DNA of 64,000 nt from Pseudomonas tructae (GTDB taxonomy: Bacteria > Pseudomonadota > Gammaproteobacteria > Pseudomonadales > Pseudomonadaceae), in assembly GCF_004214895.1 (NCBI RefSeq), contig NZ_CP035952.1, positions 3,358,501 to 3,422,500 of the forward strand. Direction: 5' to 3'. Shown here piece by piece: positions 63,726 through 64,000 of the stretch (within the stretch, counting starts at the first letter, position 1; the number at the start of each line of letters is the position of its first letter). The notes beneath the pieces are model-generated. The model saw only the letters and a list, made by a program, of their open reading frames with translations, ran no database searches and was not told where the DNA came from. The translations under genes and the position numbers were made by a program.

Positions 63726-64000
63726 ATGTACGTATACGACGAGTACGATCAGCGGATCATCGAGGACCGCGTCAAGCAGTTCCGTGATCAGACCCGCCGC
63801 TACCTGGCCGGTGAACTGAGCGAAGAAGAGTTCCGCCCCCTGCGCCTGCAAAATGGCCTGTATATTCAACGTTTTGCCCCGATGTTGCGGGTCGCCGTGC
63901 CCTATGGCCAGCTGACCTCGCGCCAGACACGGATGCTGGCGAAGATCGCGCGCGACTACGACAAGGGTTACGCCCACATCAGTACCCGGCAGAACGTGCA
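63726..64000 (+). CDS. cysI: Sulfite reductase hemoprotein subunit CysI, N-terminal part (runs off window)
   Basis: The first 91 residues are visible: MYVYDEYDQRIIEDRVKQF, then LSEEEFRPLRLQNGLYIQR and RVAVPYGQLTSRQTRMLAKIARDYDKGYAHISTRQN, the conserved start of the NirA/CysI nitrite-sulfite reductase family. The siroheme and Fe-S ligand cysteines lie beyond the right edge. It acts in assimilatory reduction of sulfite to sulfide. The gene is divergent from the periplasmic binding protein gene. Confidence 0.92.
   Translation, partial: MYVYDEYDQRIIEDRVKQFRDQTRRYLAGELSEEEFRPLRLQNGLYIQRFAPMLRVAVPYGQLTSRQTRMLAKIARDYDKGYAHISTRQNV

Overview
The window is high-GC chromosomal DNA that looks like a fluorescent Pseudomonas of the P. 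putida group. Three things point there: dense REP units of the form GCGGGGCAAGCCCGCTCCCA, a complete D-lysine locus (amaC, dpkA, RpiR regulator, polar amino-acid ABC transporter, amaD) in the order described for P. putida, and the nfuA-cti-metH block. I see no rRNA, tRNA, CRISPR array, insertion sequence or phage gene.

1-16.4 kb: a truncated RND adaptor (muxA-like) and tpx, then a serine-type permease beside the D-lysine/pipecolate catabolic locus (3.1-10.8 kb; divergent operons around a palindrome). Next come a DUF1624 membrane protein, a small Gly-rich protein, an orphan HpaR-type MarR regulator, a class-I-amidotransferase-like hydrolase, a secreted protein of nine 19-residue repeats, a MOSC protein and a MarR regulator. 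16.4-18.3 kb: a secreted protein of unknown function behind a clear promoter and palindromic operator, a small conserved protein, and the headless remnant of a LysR gene.

18.3-41 kb is an iron-acquisition island, all on the minus strand. It has three complete cell-surface signalling sets (ECF sigma, FecR, STN-containing TonB receptor) with Fur-box-like sites. The middle set also holds a complete Fat/Vct/Ycl-type siderophore importer (binding protein, ATPase, two permeases) translationally coupled to a heterodimeric exporter-fold ABC transporter of the YbtPQ/PchHI/IrtAB kind, with no siderophore biosynthesis gene. A near-identical promoter-like block lies about 40 bp upstream of both the transporter operon and its receptor gene, so the middle sigma factor probably drives both. 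Two lipoproteins and an M16-family protein without its zinc motif follow the middle receptor.

41-50 kb: YheO-type regulator with PhzF, an MFS permease whose C-terminus reads through a REP, an M14 carboxypeptidase, cupin, DUF2199, MddA-like methyltransferase, quinone oxidoreductase and LysR. 50-64 kb: nfuA, cti and metH (sharing a MetR-type site), a peptidoglycan amidase, two small membrane proteins (one only 37 residues), a 1354-residue dermonecrotic-toxin/LRR/NEL-type protein, a sugar-type periplasmic binding protein and the start of cysI.
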